DNA of 59,437 nucleotides from an uncultured Opitutaceae bacterium (GCA_937902925.1 CALFNN010000022.1:1-59437), one strand, 5' to 3'; shown: positions 25,266 to 35,207, numbered from the stretch's first letter. The notes: a model not told the origin generated them from the sequence alone. A program made the numbers and translations.

Positions 25266-28200
25266 CTACGGTGCGGCTGCGGGTGGTGTGGCAGAAGTCG
25301 GGATCGCCGAGGTCCCGTGGTTGAACACTCGCCGCAAGGCCGACGCGGCGTCATCAAACAGTGTATACAGGATCGGCACGTAAACGATCGTCAGGAAGGT
25401 GGAGATGAGCAGTCCTCCGATGGCCACCACCGCGAGCGGCGACAGGCGCTCCAGGCCAATCGCCCATTCGAACGCGATGGGCAGCATGCCCACCGCGGTC
25501 CCTACGGCGGTCATGAGGATCGGCCGGGTGCGGATGCGCACGGAGTCGATCAGGGCATCGTGGGTATTGGCGCCGCGCTCCTTGGCGGCGGCGATGAAGT
25601 CGATCAGCAAAATCGAATTCTTCACCACGATGCCGGCGAGCAGGATTATGCCCATCATGGAGGGCATGCAGCTGTGCTTGCCCGCCAGTAAAAGACTCCA
25701 GATCGCACCGATCAGAGCCAGCGGGATCGCCGACATGATCGTCAGCGGATGCACCCAGGATTTGAACGCCGGGACCAAGGAGAAATACAGCAGCACCAAG
25801 CCCAGCGCGAGGGCCTGCAGGAGGAGCACGAACGACTCGTTCATCTGTTTGATCTCGCCTTCGTGCGTCAGGGTGTAGCCCGGCGGCAGCGTGAGGTCCG
25901 CCAAGGCCTTATCCACGTCTTCCTGCAGATGGGAGATCGGCTGCCGGGCCCGATAGGCCTGGATGTCCAGGGTGCGTTCGAGACCCTGCCGGGTGATGAC
26001 CGATGGCACGATTCGTTGGGCGACGGTCCCCAGCGCCGCCAGCGGCACGCGGCCGGTCGGAGTTATGATGGGAAAGGTGTCGAGCTGCGCGGCGCGTTCC
26101 CGCTGGACTCCCGGCAACTGGACCCAGAGCGGCAATCCGTCCTGATTAGGCACCCGGAAAATCGACCCCGGCATGCCGCGCACGGCGCCCGCGAGTTGGC
26201 CGGTCACCGCGGCCGGTGAAATCTGATGCAGTGCAAGTTTCTCGGGATCGGCGGTGAATTGGACTTCGACCGAATCGAGCGTCCAGGAGCGCGAGATGGA
26301 CGTGGCGCCGCGCAGGTTTCCCCGCAACCGGCGTTCCACCTCGGTGCCGAGGCGGTCGAGTTCCACGAGATCCGGACCGGCTAGCATCACGTCAACCGAG
26401 GCCCGGATGGTGGAAAGCGGCGTGGCTCCGAAATCGAAGACGTCCACGCTCTTCAAACCCGGGATGCGGTCGAACTCCGTGCGCAGCGCCGCTTCGATTT
26501 CCCAGATGGAGGTTTCGCGGTGGAAGCGATCCTGCAAATGCACCGTCATGGTGCCCTGCTGGGGCAGGCGACCCGCGCCGAAGGAGATGACGCCGGGCTC
26601 CGAGCCGAGCAGCGACGACACGGATCGCACTTCCGGTCGTTGGCGGACAAGCTCCTCCATGCGGGAGAGAATCTTCTCGGTCTGTTGCAGGGACGTGTTG
26701 GCGTCGGTTTCGAAGCTGACCTTGATGATGCCGGCATCCATCGGCGGCATGAGGTCGCGGCCGACCAACGGCATCTGGCGCAACGAAACGGCGAGCATCA
26801 GGAACGCCCCGAGCAGGAACCAGCCGCGGTGTTGCAGGGCAAATCCGGTGAGCCGCACATAAAAATCGCGGATGGGCTCGACGATGGCGTGGTCAAAACC
26901 GGCGACCAGCTGCTCGAAACGATTGCGGCCCGCGCCGGCTTTGCGCCGCAACAGGAGCGGCGCCAGCAAGGGAATCACCGTCACCGAGACGAAGTAGGAC
27001 GCAGCCAGCGCCACGACGAGCGCGAGGGACAGGGGGCGCATCACGGTCTGCACGTAACCGCCGATATAGATGATCGGCAGCAGCACCATCATCGTGGCAT
27101 AGGTGCCCGAAAAGATCGCCAGCATGACCTCCTGCGTGCCACCGACGACGGCCGCGCGGGCGTCGATGCCCTTTTCGAGGTAGTGGCGCTCGATGTTTTC
27201 GAGCACCACGATGGCATCGTCGAGCAGCATGCCGACGGCGACAATCACCGCGGTGAGCGTCACCATGTTGAACTCGTAGCCGATCAGCCACATCGCGGCG
27301 AAGGTCAGCAGGTAGGTGAAGGGGATGGAGATCGCCGCGAGCAGCATGCCGCGCACGTCCGCCAAAAACAGAAAGATCACCAGCACCGTCATGATCACGG
27401 CGTCGCGGAGCGCATCGAGCATGTTGCCGACGGACAGCTCGATGAGTTCGCCTTGGTTGTCGGGAATGCTGAAGTCGACTCCGGGGTAGGTGCGGGCCAG
27501 TTCCGGCAGGACGGCGGCCACGTCGGCGAGCGTGCGCAGGGCGTTGCCCGAGTTGGCGCGTTGGATATTGATCGCGATGGCGGGTTCACCGTTGCCGTGA
27601 TAAGCGCTCTGCGGGTCCAGCACCCCGCGATGCAGCGAGGCAATGTCGGCAAGGTGAATGTTGCCGCCGGCCCGCCGGGCGACGACGATGTTCCCCACGT
27701 CGGCCAGACTCTCGAACTCGCCCGTGCGTTTGAAGAGAAACTGGCTGTCCGAGTTAATCAGCAGACCCATGGGCTGATTGGCGTTGAAAGCGGCGAGCCG
27801 CTGGCTCACGTCGGCGGCGGTCAGGCCAAAACGTTCCAGCCGGTCGCGGTCGAGTGTCACCCGCACCACGGGTTGCTGCGCACCAAAGACCTCGACATTG
27901 GTCACCTCGGGCAACCGCAGGAGGCGCTCCTTGATCGGGTTGTCCGCCAATTGCCGGACCATCGACAAATCCAGCGGCGAGCCGGGCTTGGGGCGCAGGG
28001 CCAGGGTCATGACGGCCGGTGTGGCCGAGGAGACCTTGAAAATCGCCGGCGGACGAATGCCGTCCGGCAGGAGGGCTTTGATTTTCTGCAGTCCGTTGGC
28101 CACGTCGGTGGCTGCGGCCTCGAGGCCTTTGGCGTATTCAAACTCCACCGTCACGGCGGAGACTTCGTCCTTGCTGATGGACGTCACGCGGCGGGCCTGC

Positions 28201-28424
28201 TCGATCGTGCTGAGTTCCTTCTCGATCGTCCGGCTCACCTGCGTTTCCATATCGCCCGAGGAAGCGCCGGGGTAAACCGTCACCACGGCGATCTGCGGAC
28301 GCTCGGAATCCGGGAAGAGATTCACCGGCATGCGACGATAGCCGACAAAGCCCACCACGGCGGCCAGCAGCACCAGTGAGGTGACCAAGTGCGGCTTCTT
28401 TAGGTAGCGTTCGACGAGGTTCAC
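25266..28424 (-). CDS. RND efflux permease (AcrB/MdtB-type)
   Basis: 1052 residues. An N-terminal membrane helix precedes the pore domains (YPGASSGDMETQVSRTIEKEL), and helix 4 carries the proton-relay pair in GMLLDDAIVVLENIERH. The second half repeats the fold (AGIVVKNSILLIDFI). The CusA Met-triad is not obvious, so drug or organic-solute export is as likely as metal export. It overlaps the adaptor gene by 4 bases (stop/ATG) and is the third gene of TolC-adaptor-permease order. Regulated presumably by the TetR protein at the operon head. Confidence 0.92.
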   Translation of the reverse strand: MNLVERYLKKPHLVTSLVLLAAVVGFVGYRRMPVNLFPDSERPQIAVVTVYPGASSGDMETQVSRTIEKELSTIEQARRVTSISKDEVSAVTVEFEYAKGLEAAATDVANGLQKIKALLPDGIRPPAIFKVSSATPAVMTLALRPKPGSPLDLSMVRQLADNPIKERLLRLPEVTNVEVFGAQQPVVRVTLDRDRLERFGLTAADVSQRLAAFNANQPMGLLINSDSQFLFKRTGEFESLADVGNIVVARRAGGNIHLADIASLHRGVLDPQSAYHGNGEPAIAINIQRANSGNALRTLADVAAVLPELARTYPGVDFSIPDNQGELIELSVGNMLDALRDAVIMTVLVIFLFLADVRGMLLAAISIPFTYLLTFAAMWLIGYEFNMVTLTAVIVAVGMLLDDAIVVLENIERHYLEKGIDARAAVVGGTQEVMLAIFSGTYATMMVLLPIIYIGGYVQTVMRPLSLALVVALAASYFVSVTVIPLLAPLLLRRKAGAGRNRFEQLVAGFDHAIVEPIRDFYVRLTGFALQHRGWFLLGAFLMLAVSLRQMPLVGRDLMPPMDAGIIKVSFETDANTSLQQTEKILSRMEELVRQRPEVRSVSSLLGSEPGVISFGAGRLPQQGTMTVHLQDRFHRETSIWEIEAALRTEFDRIPGLKSVDVFDFGATPLSTIRASVDVMLAGPDLVELDRLGTEVERRLRGNLRGATSISRSWTLDSVEVQFTADPEKLALHQISPAAVTGQLAGAVRGMPGSIFRVPNQDGLPLWVQLPGVQRERAAQLDTFPIITPTGRVPLAALGTVAQRIVPSVITRQGLERTLDIQAYRARQPISHLQEDVDKALADLTLPPGYTLTHEGEIKQMNESFVLLLQALALGLVLLYFSLVPAFKSWVHPLTIMSAIPLALIGAIWSLLLAGKHSCMPSMMGIILLAGIVVKNSILLIDFIAAAKERGANTHDALIDSVRIRTRPILMTAVGTAVGMLPIAFEWAIGLERLSPLAVVAIGGLLISTFLTIVYVPILYTLFDDAASALRRVFNHGTSAIPTSATPPAAAP

Positions 28425-29536
28425 GGCGCGCTCCGGTTGTTTTTGCGGACCACGGCGACAATCGTGCCCTCCGCGAAGGTCATGAGGCGCGAGGGACGAG
28501 CCACGATGACTGCGGCCCCAGCCTGCAACGCACTGCCGACGACCGCGACCTTGTCGGCCGAACGGGCGAGCACCTTCACCTGGACGGGGTGCACGTTTAG
28601 CCGCGCATCGACGACGAACACCCAGACACCTGTCACACCCTCCAGCAACGCCTCGGCCGGGACCGACAGCCCTTCGCTGGCGCCGACTTCAACGTCCACG
28701 CCTACCGTGGCGCCGGAGACAAAGCCCGTCGGAGGCTTTGCCACATCGACTTCGAGTGCCGCGAGATGATTGTCGCTCATCGCCGGGAAAACGCGCGTTA
28801 CCGTTGCAGTCAGCGTGCCTCCGGCACCGCTCAAGATCACCGGCAGCCCCGGCCGCAGCCCCGGCAGATCTTCCGGCGGCAACTCGGCGCGCACGCGGAC
28901 AGATTGCTGCCGGATCAATTTGAACAACGACTTGCCGGGCACGGCGAGGTCGCCGGGATCGGCAAGGCGTCGGGCTACCACGCCGTCAACAGGCGCCGTG
29001 ATCCGGCAGTAGGCGAGGCGGATGCGGGCCTGATCGAGGCGTTTCTCCGTCACCTGCAGTTGCGCCCGCGCGGCGGCTTCGGTCGCTTGGGAGCGGTCCC
29101 ACTGTTCCTGCGCGATGCCCTTGACCTCAAGCAGGCGCTGGTCGCGCGCGGTGGCGTCGCGTTGAACCTCCCAGGCAGTTTGCGCCGCTGTCTGCATCGC
29201 CTCGGCCTCGGCCAACGCATTCTGAAACTCCCGGTCGTCGAGCAAAGCGAGGATCTGGCCGGGTTGGACCGGATCGCCTTCCCGCACGTTGACCTCCATG
29301 ATGCGCGCCATCACCTGTGGGGCCACGTCGGCCTCGTCCGCCCCCAGAACGATCCCAAGCGCGTGCCGGGTCTGGACGACACGCTCCGCCGTTACTCGCG
29401 CCGTTTCCACAGCGGGCACGACGGCTGGCACCAACGGTGCGGTCTCCTTTTGATGCACGCGGCGCACGCGCACGGCAACGAGGCCCGCCACGATGAGCAA
29501 CCCAGCGATGAGCGTGACAACAATTTTGGTTTTCAT
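28421..29536 (-). CDS. RND periplasmic adaptor (membrane fusion protein)
   Basis: 371 residues. A single N-terminal membrane segment (IVVTLIAGLLIVAGLVAVRV) anchors it. A lipoyl/barrel-sandwich hybrid (VREGDPVQPGQILALLDDREF) is split by a coiled-coil hairpin rich in Ala/Gln/Glu, with the second half in VDGVVARRLADPGDLAVPGKSL. This is the adaptor that joins the RND permease and TolC-type channel. Its ATG overlaps the upstream gene end (29533), and its own stop overlaps the permease start, giving a tightly coupled operon. Confidence 0.92.
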   Translation of the reverse strand: MKTKIVVTLIAGLLIVAGLVAVRVRRVHQKETAPLVPAVVPAVETARVTAERVVQTRHALGIVLGADEADVAPQVMARIMEVNVREGDPVQPGQILALLDDREFQNALAEAEAMQTAAQTAWEVQRDATARDQRLLEVKGIAQEQWDRSQATEAAARAQLQVTEKRLDQARIRLAYCRITAPVDGVVARRLADPGDLAVPGKSLFKLIRQQSVRVRAELPPEDLPGLRPGLPVILSGAGGTLTATVTRVFPAMSDNHLAALEVDVAKPPTGFVSGATVGVDVEVGASEGLSVPAEALLEGVTGVWVFVVDARLNVHPVQVKVLARSADKVAVVGSALQAGAAVIVARPSRLMTFAEGTIVAVVRKNNRSAP

Positions 29537-30858
29537 TTAACGATCTCTTTTTCGACGATGGTATTGAGGCGTTCCGCGGTGGTCCTGCGGTCTGCCGTCG
29601 CGGTCGCGAGTGCGGCGTGAGCGCTTTCTTCGCGGGCTCGTGCCCGGAGCAGGTCTTCGATGATTCCGGCGCCGGTGTCATACCGCACTTGCTCGATCTG
29701 CGCCGCCTCCGCAGCGGCGGCCACCCGCGCCTCGGCCGCCACGATGCCGGCCTGACTGGCGCGAAGCCGGGCCAGCGTTTCCTGTAACTCGGCCGCGACG
29801 TTGAGTTTGGCTTGCACCACCGCTTGCTCGGCGGCGGCAAATCGCGCCCGGCTCGCTCTCAGCCGTTGAACGTCCGCGGTGCCGGAGAACACGGGGAAGA
29901 CGACGCCGATGGATACGCCCCAAGTCTCCAGATTCCGGTCAATATTGAATGCGGTGTGCTCGAGATAATTTGCGCTGCCGGTCACTCGCGGGAGGAAGGC
30001 GCTGCGCGCCACCTTTGACGCGTAATCCGCCTGCTCCTTTTCCAATTGAGCGACGTGCACGGTGGTGTTGCCGCCCCACCCGGCGTGTAAGTCGTCAGCC
30101 GACAGCTCCAGAGCGGCGGGCGTTTCGGACATTGGGTCTACGACGAGCACGCCTGCGGGATCCCGGCCCAAAAGAGCCAGCAACAAAGCGCCCACTCTCG
30201 TGCGATCTGCTTCGACGTTCGCGAGCTGCGCCCTGGTGCTCTCCAGTTCATCGAGCAGCTTCAGACGATCCAGTTCCGGACGTTTTCCGGCAGCCACGGC
30301 CACCTGAAGCCGGGCCTTGGTTTGTTCCAAAGCCGCCATCTGGCTGCCCAAGGCAGTCGAGACCCGGTCAAGCGCCTGCGCCGCCGAGTAGAGTGAAACG
30401 GCGTTGAAACGGATCTGCCAACGTGTGCCGTCTTGGATTGCCTCCGCTTTGCGCGCTTCAAGGCCGGCAATCTTGACCTGATTCAGGAGCCGACCGCCCA
30501 GAAACAAGGGCACCTCGTAGAGCAGCCCGTAATGAGCCTGGCTGCGATCGAAGGGCAGAGTCGCCAGGCCGCCGCTCACCAGTTCGCGCGACATGGGGCG
30601 CAAAATCTGATCGTCGTTGAAATAGCCGTAGGACGCGGTGGCGTTGAGTTCGCCGTAGCGGCTGCGAGACACGGCCTCGGCCTCCCGGGAGGCGGCGTTT
30701 GCGCGATGCGTTTGGGCGTGGAGACGAGGGCTGGACTTCATCGCTTCGGCCACCGTTTGGGCGAGTGAGAGATTCGTGGGTTCGGACCCGATCAGCTGCA
30801 CGCTGGATTGCATAATCCCGGCGGTGAGGCCGCAGACAATCAATGTTAGTCGCTTCAT
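29533..30858 (-). CDS. TolC-family outer-membrane efflux channel
   Basis: 441 residues. A signal peptide (LIVCGLTAGIMQSSVQ) is followed by two repeats of long helices typical of OEP/TolC proteins. The first half carries SLAQTVAEAMKSSPRLHAQ, the usual start of the OEP fold. The middle has TWGVSIGVVFPVFSGTADVQ, a frequent OEP beta-strand segment. It is the first structural gene of the efflux operon, just after a small gene and the TetR regulator. Substrate unknown. Confidence 0.9.
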   Translation of the reverse strand: MKRLTLIVCGLTAGIMQSSVQLIGSEPTNLSLAQTVAEAMKSSPRLHAQTHRANAASREAEAVSRSRYGELNATASYGYFNDDQILRPMSRELVSGGLATLPFDRSQAHYGLLYEVPLFLGGRLLNQVKIAGLEARKAEAIQDGTRWQIRFNAVSLYSAAQALDRVSTALGSQMAALEQTKARLQVAVAAGKRPELDRLKLLDELESTRAQLANVEADRTRVGALLLALLGRDPAGVLVVDPMSETPAALELSADDLHAGWGGNTTVHVAQLEKEQADYASKVARSAFLPRVTGSANYLEHTAFNIDRNLETWGVSIGVVFPVFSGTADVQRLRASRARFAAAEQAVVQAKLNVAAELQETLARLRASQAGIVAAEARVAAAAEAAQIEQVRYDTGAGIIEDLLRARAREESAHAALATATADRRTTAERLNTIVEKEIVK

Positions 30859-30870
30859 ACTTTGCTCCTT

Positions 30871-31200
30871 TCATCCGGCTGGACGCCGGGCACAGACAGA
30901 TTCCAAATCCTCCGACCACCCAGAACCCGAACTCGGAGCGTCTGCAACGCCTGCCGCAACGAGGCCCGCCTCCGCGACAGCGGGACAATACGCCGGCGTC
31001 AGCACGAGTTCGTTGCCCATGCGGGTATTCGTCGAGACTGAGCTCGACCGCGCGAGCGCCCATCGCCGCCGGGCGAAACCGAGTTTCCGACGATTCGACG
31101 GTTGCGCGGCGCCTGAGAGTCGATGCTGACCGGCGTTCAGAGAACTGTCCCAGGCTACAAACAACGTCAGGGCCAAGAGCACAAGGGAGGTGAAGATCAT
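30871..31200 (-). CDS. Possible small exported protein between tetR and tolC
   Basis: 109 residues. The ATG overlaps the TetR stop (ATGA) and the gene ends 12 bases before the TolC start. The N-terminus is a clear hydrophobic segment (IFTSLVLLALTLFVAW), so the protein would be anchored or secreted; the rest is Ser/Ala-rich with two Cys. The coupling and position argue it is real; the poor composition of the C-terminal part argues against. I recognise no family. Confidence 0.45.
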   Translation of the reverse strand: MIFTSLVLLALTLFVAWDSSLNAGQHRLSGAAQPSNRRKLGFARRRWALARSSSVSTNTRMGNELVLTPAYCPAVAEAGLVAAGVADAPSSGSGWSEDLESVCARRPAG

Positions 31201-31880
31201 GGTCGTTCGCCCGCTTCTCCCTTTTTCCCAATCGTTGTTTTCTTCTGTGGACCGCAGGGCGGCGTAGCCGCGCGGGCGGTTTCCGGTTGCGCGAGCATCA
31301 GGCTAAAAAGCTGCCAGGCGTGCTCCGCGTGCTGGCCTATATCAAATTTGCCGTCGCTCATCATCCACAGGATGGCCGCCGGTTGAATCAGACCTAAAAA
31401 CATGACGGCTGCGGCGTCGGGAGACACATCGGGCCGCGTTCGCCCTGTCGCCTGCGCCTCCCGCACCAGGATGGCCACCTCGTTGAGGTAATTGCTAATC
31501 ATCCGATAAACTTTGAGTCGGCGTCTGCCCTGACCAGCGAAGATCTCCTCGGAGAGCACGACGCGGGGAATACCGCCGTTGCTCCGGATCAGCTCCAGGT
31601 GGAGGAGCAGTAAGCGGTGAAGTCGATCCAGAGGATCAGAAACCTCTACGCGGACCGCCTGCACATTACCCAGCAGCCGCTGCGAAATCATATCGAGCAC
31701 CACATCCAGAATTTCGTCCTTGCTTCGAAAGTGACGGTAAATACCGGAGGGAACGACCCCTACCTCGTTGGCGACGCCGGCGACGCTCAGGCCCGCCACG
31801 CCGTTGCGGCCGATCAGGGCGAGAGCGGCCTGGGCGATCTGCTCCTGCCGGACTTCGGTCTTGGTGTTGGGTGCGCGCAT
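31197..31880 (-). CDS. TetR/AcrR-family repressor of the efflux operon
   Basis: 227 residues. The N-terminal HTH is typical: QIAQAALALIGRNGVAGLSV then GVVPSGIYRHFRSKDEILD. The C-terminal ligand domain is helical and unclassified. It is the first gene of the operon with the small protein, TolC, adaptor and permease. Palindromes GTGAAT-ACTG-ATTCAC (32022-32037) and the related GTGAATCGACGTTCGC just before its start (31890-31905) are probable operators, implying autorepression that also silences the pump. Confidence 0.9.
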   Translation of the reverse strand: MRAPNTKTEVRQEQIAQAALALIGRNGVAGLSVAGVANEVGVVPSGIYRHFRSKDEILDVVLDMISQRLLGNVQAVRVEVSDPLDRLHRLLLLHLELIRSNGGIPRVVLSEEIFAGQGRRRLKVYRMISNYLNEVAILVREAQATGRTRPDVSPDAAAVMFLGLIQPAAILWMMSDGKFDIGQHAEHAWQLFSLMLAQPETARAATPPCGPQKKTTIGKKGEAGERP

Positions 31881-32371
31881 GTTAATAATGTGAATCGACG
31901 TTCGCTTATGCGATAAAAAGCAACTCGGTCACTCGTTGGGCCAGATTCACCGTCATTTTCGACATGTTCTATAGGCGGTTCTTCATTCTCACCATGGCTG
32001 GCTTGGCTGGCCCGATAATAAAGTGAATACTGATTCACACTTAGTCAAGCATTTTGTCAGATTCTTGAAACGCTAAAAATAGCGCTGGTGTCGACGATTC
32101 ACCTCGGCCCCAAAGCCCACCGATTCCGACGCAAACCGGAAGTCAGAGCTTCACGCGATCTTGTTCGACGTGCGACGTGTTGGTCGAAGTCCCCGAAAAA
32201 CCCGGCGTGCCGGAAAGGGTCGGAGTTCAAAACCGGAGAGGACAAAGCTATCCGTCTTCTGGCGGTTCATGCTTCGCGTGAGCGCCTGATTCTGCCGCTG
32301 GCTTCAAACGGCTGCCGGTCTTCGACCGCGAAGCCATATGTCCCCATCGATCCGCGAATGTCTCGACGAAC
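31881..32371. promoter_or_regulatory. Intergenic region with TetR operators between the efflux and nos blocks
   Basis: About 490 bases without a convincing gene. Seen: GTGAAT-ACTG-ATTCAC, a perfect 6-bp inverted repeat at 32022-32037, and a related half-degenerate site GTGAATCGACGTTCGC at 31890-31905 directly before tetR. These give the efflux operon promoter. The remainder, 32040-32371, is the downstream side of nosY; no terminator with a T-run and no nosL were found. Confidence 0.6.
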
Positions 32372-33181
32372 TCAGCTGTCGGTCCGGCGCCGCACGCCCA
32401 GCCACGCGGCGCCAGCCGAACCCGTCGCCCAAAGCGTAAACACCACGGCGAGCCAGACGGACGCGTGCGCCACCCACCAGCCGGTGAGCCGCCCGGCCTC
32501 GATGCCGCTGAACGCCGCACGCTCGACCGAGAACAGCACGGTGACGCGATACGCATCGAGTGGATTGATCATCATCGCCCCGACCCAGAAATCCGGATTC
32601 TGTTGAATCGATGGCGCCCCCGCCATCGCCAGGAGCAAGAGATCGGTGCCAAACAAAAGCACGAACCATACCGCCACCGCCGCGATCAATCCGCGCACGC
32701 TGTCGCGAACCCAGAAGCCCAGCGCGAGTCCGACCAGCGCACATACAGCACTGACACCGGCCGCACCGCCGGTCGCCAGCAAGAGTTCACGCGAGCCGCC
32801 GCCTGCCAAGAGCGTCGGCACGCCCAGTAACGCCGCCGCACTCATCACGAGAACGATGAGCGCGAGGACCTTCCCTGTGAGCCATGGGCCTACCCCCGCC
32901 GGCTGGCCGAGTAGCCAGGTGAATTCATCCGCCTCCGCGTGCGCCGAGCTGAGTCCGAGTAACAACGCCGAAAGCGAAACCGCATAGAGCACGGCGTGTA
33001 ACAGCCACCACGCTGCGCCGCGCGCGAGCGCGTCGCCCGGCGTGAGCAACGGCAGCAGCCCGGCCGTCAGCACGAGCAATATGTAGGCGTGTAGAAACCG
33101 GTTGAGCCGGTGACTCAACACTTCCCGGCCGACGGTGGCGCGGGCGACGGTGAAAAACGAAGGCAGCGGGCGGGCATTCAT
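32372..33181 (-). CDS. nosY: NosY ABC permease for NosZ copper-site maturation
   Basis: 269 residues from ATG 33181 (MNARPLPSFF), close to the usual NosY length of about 275. Six hydrophobic helices, with the NosY-like segment HAEADEFTWLLGQPAGVGPWLTGKVLAL (residues about 80-107) and NPLDAYRV toward the end. NosY is the membrane part of the NosDFY complex that delivers copper or sulfur to NosZ. It follows nosF with an 8-base gap. The last gene of the nosZ operon as seen here. Confidence 0.88.
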   Translation of the reverse strand: MNARPLPSFFTVARATVGREVLSHRLNRFLHAYILLVLTAGLLPLLTPGDALARGAAWWLLHAVLYAVSLSALLLGLSSAHAEADEFTWLLGQPAGVGPWLTGKVLALIVLVMSAAALLGVPTLLAGGGSRELLLATGGAAGVSAVCALVGLALGFWVRDSVRGLIAAVAVWFVLLFGTDLLLLAMAGAPSIQQNPDFWVGAMMINPLDAYRVTVLFSVERAAFSGIEAGRLTGWWVAHASVWLAVVFTLWATGSAGAAWLGVRRRTDS

Positions 33182-33189
33182 CGGAGCTT

Positions 33190-33903
33190 TCAGCCGCAGA
33201 CGGAGAGCCTGCTTGGAGCTTCGCCCGGAATACCGGTGCGGGCGAAAAATCCTTCGCGGAGCCGGTCGGGTGGGATTTCGCCCGCACAACGCCCGTCGGC
33301 GACCACGAGGCAGCGATCGACCTGGCCCTCCCACTCGCCGAGCAGATGGGTGGCGATCAGAACGGTGCACCCGCGCCGCGCCTCGGTGGTGAGAAATTGC
33401 TGGAGCCGTTGCCGCCAATCCGGGTCGAGGCTCAGCCCAGGCTCGTCGAGCAACAACACCGACGCATCCGCGAGTGCAAAAACGGCGAGGGCCAGCCGCT
33501 GCCGCAGACCGCCTGAAAGTTTGCCCGTTGGAATCCGCGCGAACTCCGCGAGACCCCACGCCTCGAGCGCATCAGTCGCGGCGCGGCGATCGCGTCCGCG
33601 CAATTGCGCGTAAAATCCCGCCACTTGCCCGGTCGTCAGCCGCGGGTGAAACCGCGGCGCCTGGGGCAGGAACGAGAGCTGCGCCAGCGCCGGAGTTCGG
33701 TGGCGCCGCAAGTCGTAGCCGGCGATGGCCACGGTGCCGCCGTCGGGATCCGCCAGACCGGCGAGCAGGCGAAGCGTCGTGGTTTTGCCCGCGCCGTTTG
33801 CGCCCACCAGCAGCGTGACCACACCCGGTTCGGCCACGAGATCCAGCCCGGCAAGCACATGCCGCGAACCAAACGACTTCGTCAAATTACGCGTCAGAAT
33901 CAT
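33190..33903 (-). CDS. nosF: NosF ABC ATPase
   Basis: 237 residues with all ABC motifs: Walker A GANGAGKTTTL, signature LSGGLRQRL, Walker B VLLLDEPGLSLD, and the switch His in LIATHLLGEWE. It powers NosY-NosD in NosZ assembly. Its ATG overlaps the nosD stop by 4 bases. The last ten residues are unusual and may not matter. Gene order D-F-Y is that of all nos clusters. Confidence 0.92.
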   Translation of the reverse strand: MILTRNLTKSFGSRHVLAGLDLVAEPGVVTLLVGANGAGKTTTLRLLAGLADPDGGTVAIAGYDLRRHRTPALAQLSFLPQAPRFHPRLTTGQVAGFYAQLRGRDRRAATDALEAWGLAEFARIPTGKLSGGLRQRLALAVFALADASVLLLDEPGLSLDPDWRQRLQQFLTTEARRGCTVLIATHLLGEWEGQVDRCLVVADGRCAGEIPPDRLREGFFARTGIPGEAPSRLSVCG

Positions 33904-35207
33904 GGCAGGACGTTCGCGATCGCCAACGGGCGCGGATCGGTAATGCCGGGGAGGTCAGGGAGCGCAAGGCGGCTGTGAATCAGGCGCAACAGCCTTTCGC
34001 CCGGGCTCGCGGAAAGCAGCCCGATGGCGGGGAACGTGCGCCGCCACGCGCCGAAAAGATCCGGCTCGCGATGCGGCAGATCAGCGACGCCGTCGCGGTC
34101 GAGATCGAGCCTCACCGCATCGTCCCAGTAGTTCCCGCGGCCGGCGACGGCCCAGAGGTTGGCCATATTGGTGCCGCTCGTCTCCAGCGGATGAATGTTG
34201 CCGGTAAAGGTGTTTTCAAAAAAACGGCTGTCCGACGTGCTGTCGCCCACGCGCAGGCCGACGTAGTTTCCCGCGATGCGATTGGCGCGAATCGTGTCGT
34301 TATTCCCGTTTTCCATGAACAGCCCGATGGTGTTCCCCTCGATCGTGTTTTCCTCGATGCGGGTGTCGTCGATCGACTGCAGCAGCAGTCCGTAGGCGCG
34401 ATGGCTGCGGTTCGAAATGAACCGATTCGCCCGCAACACGAGTTTCTTGGAATACATCAGCGCGGCGCCGGCGGCATTGTCGGAAAACACGTTTCGCTCG
34501 AAGACATTTTCGTCGGAATACATGTAGTGCAGCCCGTAGCGGACCTGTGAGATGGTGTTGCCGCGGACCAGGGTGTGCCCGGTGAACGAAAAATACACGC
34601 CATCGCGCACGCCGCGAATCGTGTTACCGGCAATGAGATGACCGGACGAATTCCAGAGGTGAATCCCATTGCCGCGCCGGTCCTGCGGGTCGGGCACGCT
34701 GCAGAGTTCGCCGCTCGCCGCATCGCCGGCTTTGAGCCCTGCCATGACGGGATTGGCGACCGCCTCGTTGGCCGCACCGTCGCCGATGATGACGTTGCGG
34801 AGAATGCGGCAATCGTTGGCCTTGCGCACGTAGATGCCGTGCAGCATGTCAGAAATGCGGTTGTCGCGGATGAGGGCGCGCGCTCCGGTAATGTGGATCG
34901 CCGCGTCATCGGTGGAGAGATTGCGGCCGGAGCCGCGGATGACGAAACCGGCGATTTCAACGTCAGGCGCACGGATGGCGACGACGTTGCCCCGCTTGTC
35001 GCCGCGGAGGATCGCACCGGGCGCGCCGAGGAGGTGCAGCGGCTTTTCTATAACGAAGACTCCGTCATAGGTGCCGGCCTCCACCCGCAGCACCGCGCCT
35101 GGAGCGGCCCCGGCGATTTTGGTGCGCAGACGATCTCCCGCCGTTTCACCAGAAGACAGCAGCGGCACCGCAAGTGCGACGAGCAGCGCCAGAACTCGGC
35201 GCCTCAT
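33900..35207 (-). CDS. nosD: NosD periplasmic copper-site maturation protein
   Basis: 435 residues from ATG 35207 (MRRRVLALLVALAVPLLSSG, a Sec signal). The rest is a right-handed parallel beta-helix with the repeated N-x-I/x-N-x pattern (RNVIIGD, GNTIRGV, GNTISQV, ERNVFSDN, ANRFISN, ENTIEGN), the NosD/CASH fold. NosD takes copper to apo-NosZ. ATG overlaps the upstream gene stop (ATGA), so it is coupled to the NosB-like gene. Confidence 0.93.
   Translation of the reverse strand: MRRRVLALLVALAVPLLSSGETAGDRLRTKIAGAAPGAVLRVEAGTYDGVFVIEKPLHLLGAPGAILRGDKRGNVVAIRAPDVEIAGFVIRGSGRNLSTDDAAIHITGARALIRDNRISDMLHGIYVRKANDCRILRNVIIGDGAANEAVANPVMAGLKAGDAASGELCSVPDPQDRRGNGIHLWNSSGHLIAGNTIRGVRDGVYFSFTGHTLVRGNTISQVRYGLHYMYSDENVFERNVFSDNAAGAALMYSKKLVLRANRFISNRSHRAYGLLLQSIDDTRIEENTIEGNTIGLFMENGNNDTIRANRIAGNYVGLRVGDSTSDSRFFENTFTGNIHPLETSGTNMANLWAVAGRGNYWDDAVRLDLDRDGVADLPHREPDLFGAWRRTFPAIGLLSASPGERLLRLIHSRLALPDLPGITDPRPLAIANVLP

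Noticed and set aside
26520-28379. 619-residue plus-strand frame opposite the RND permease
   Set aside because: Shadow of a well-supported permease; extreme His/Gln/Arg bias.
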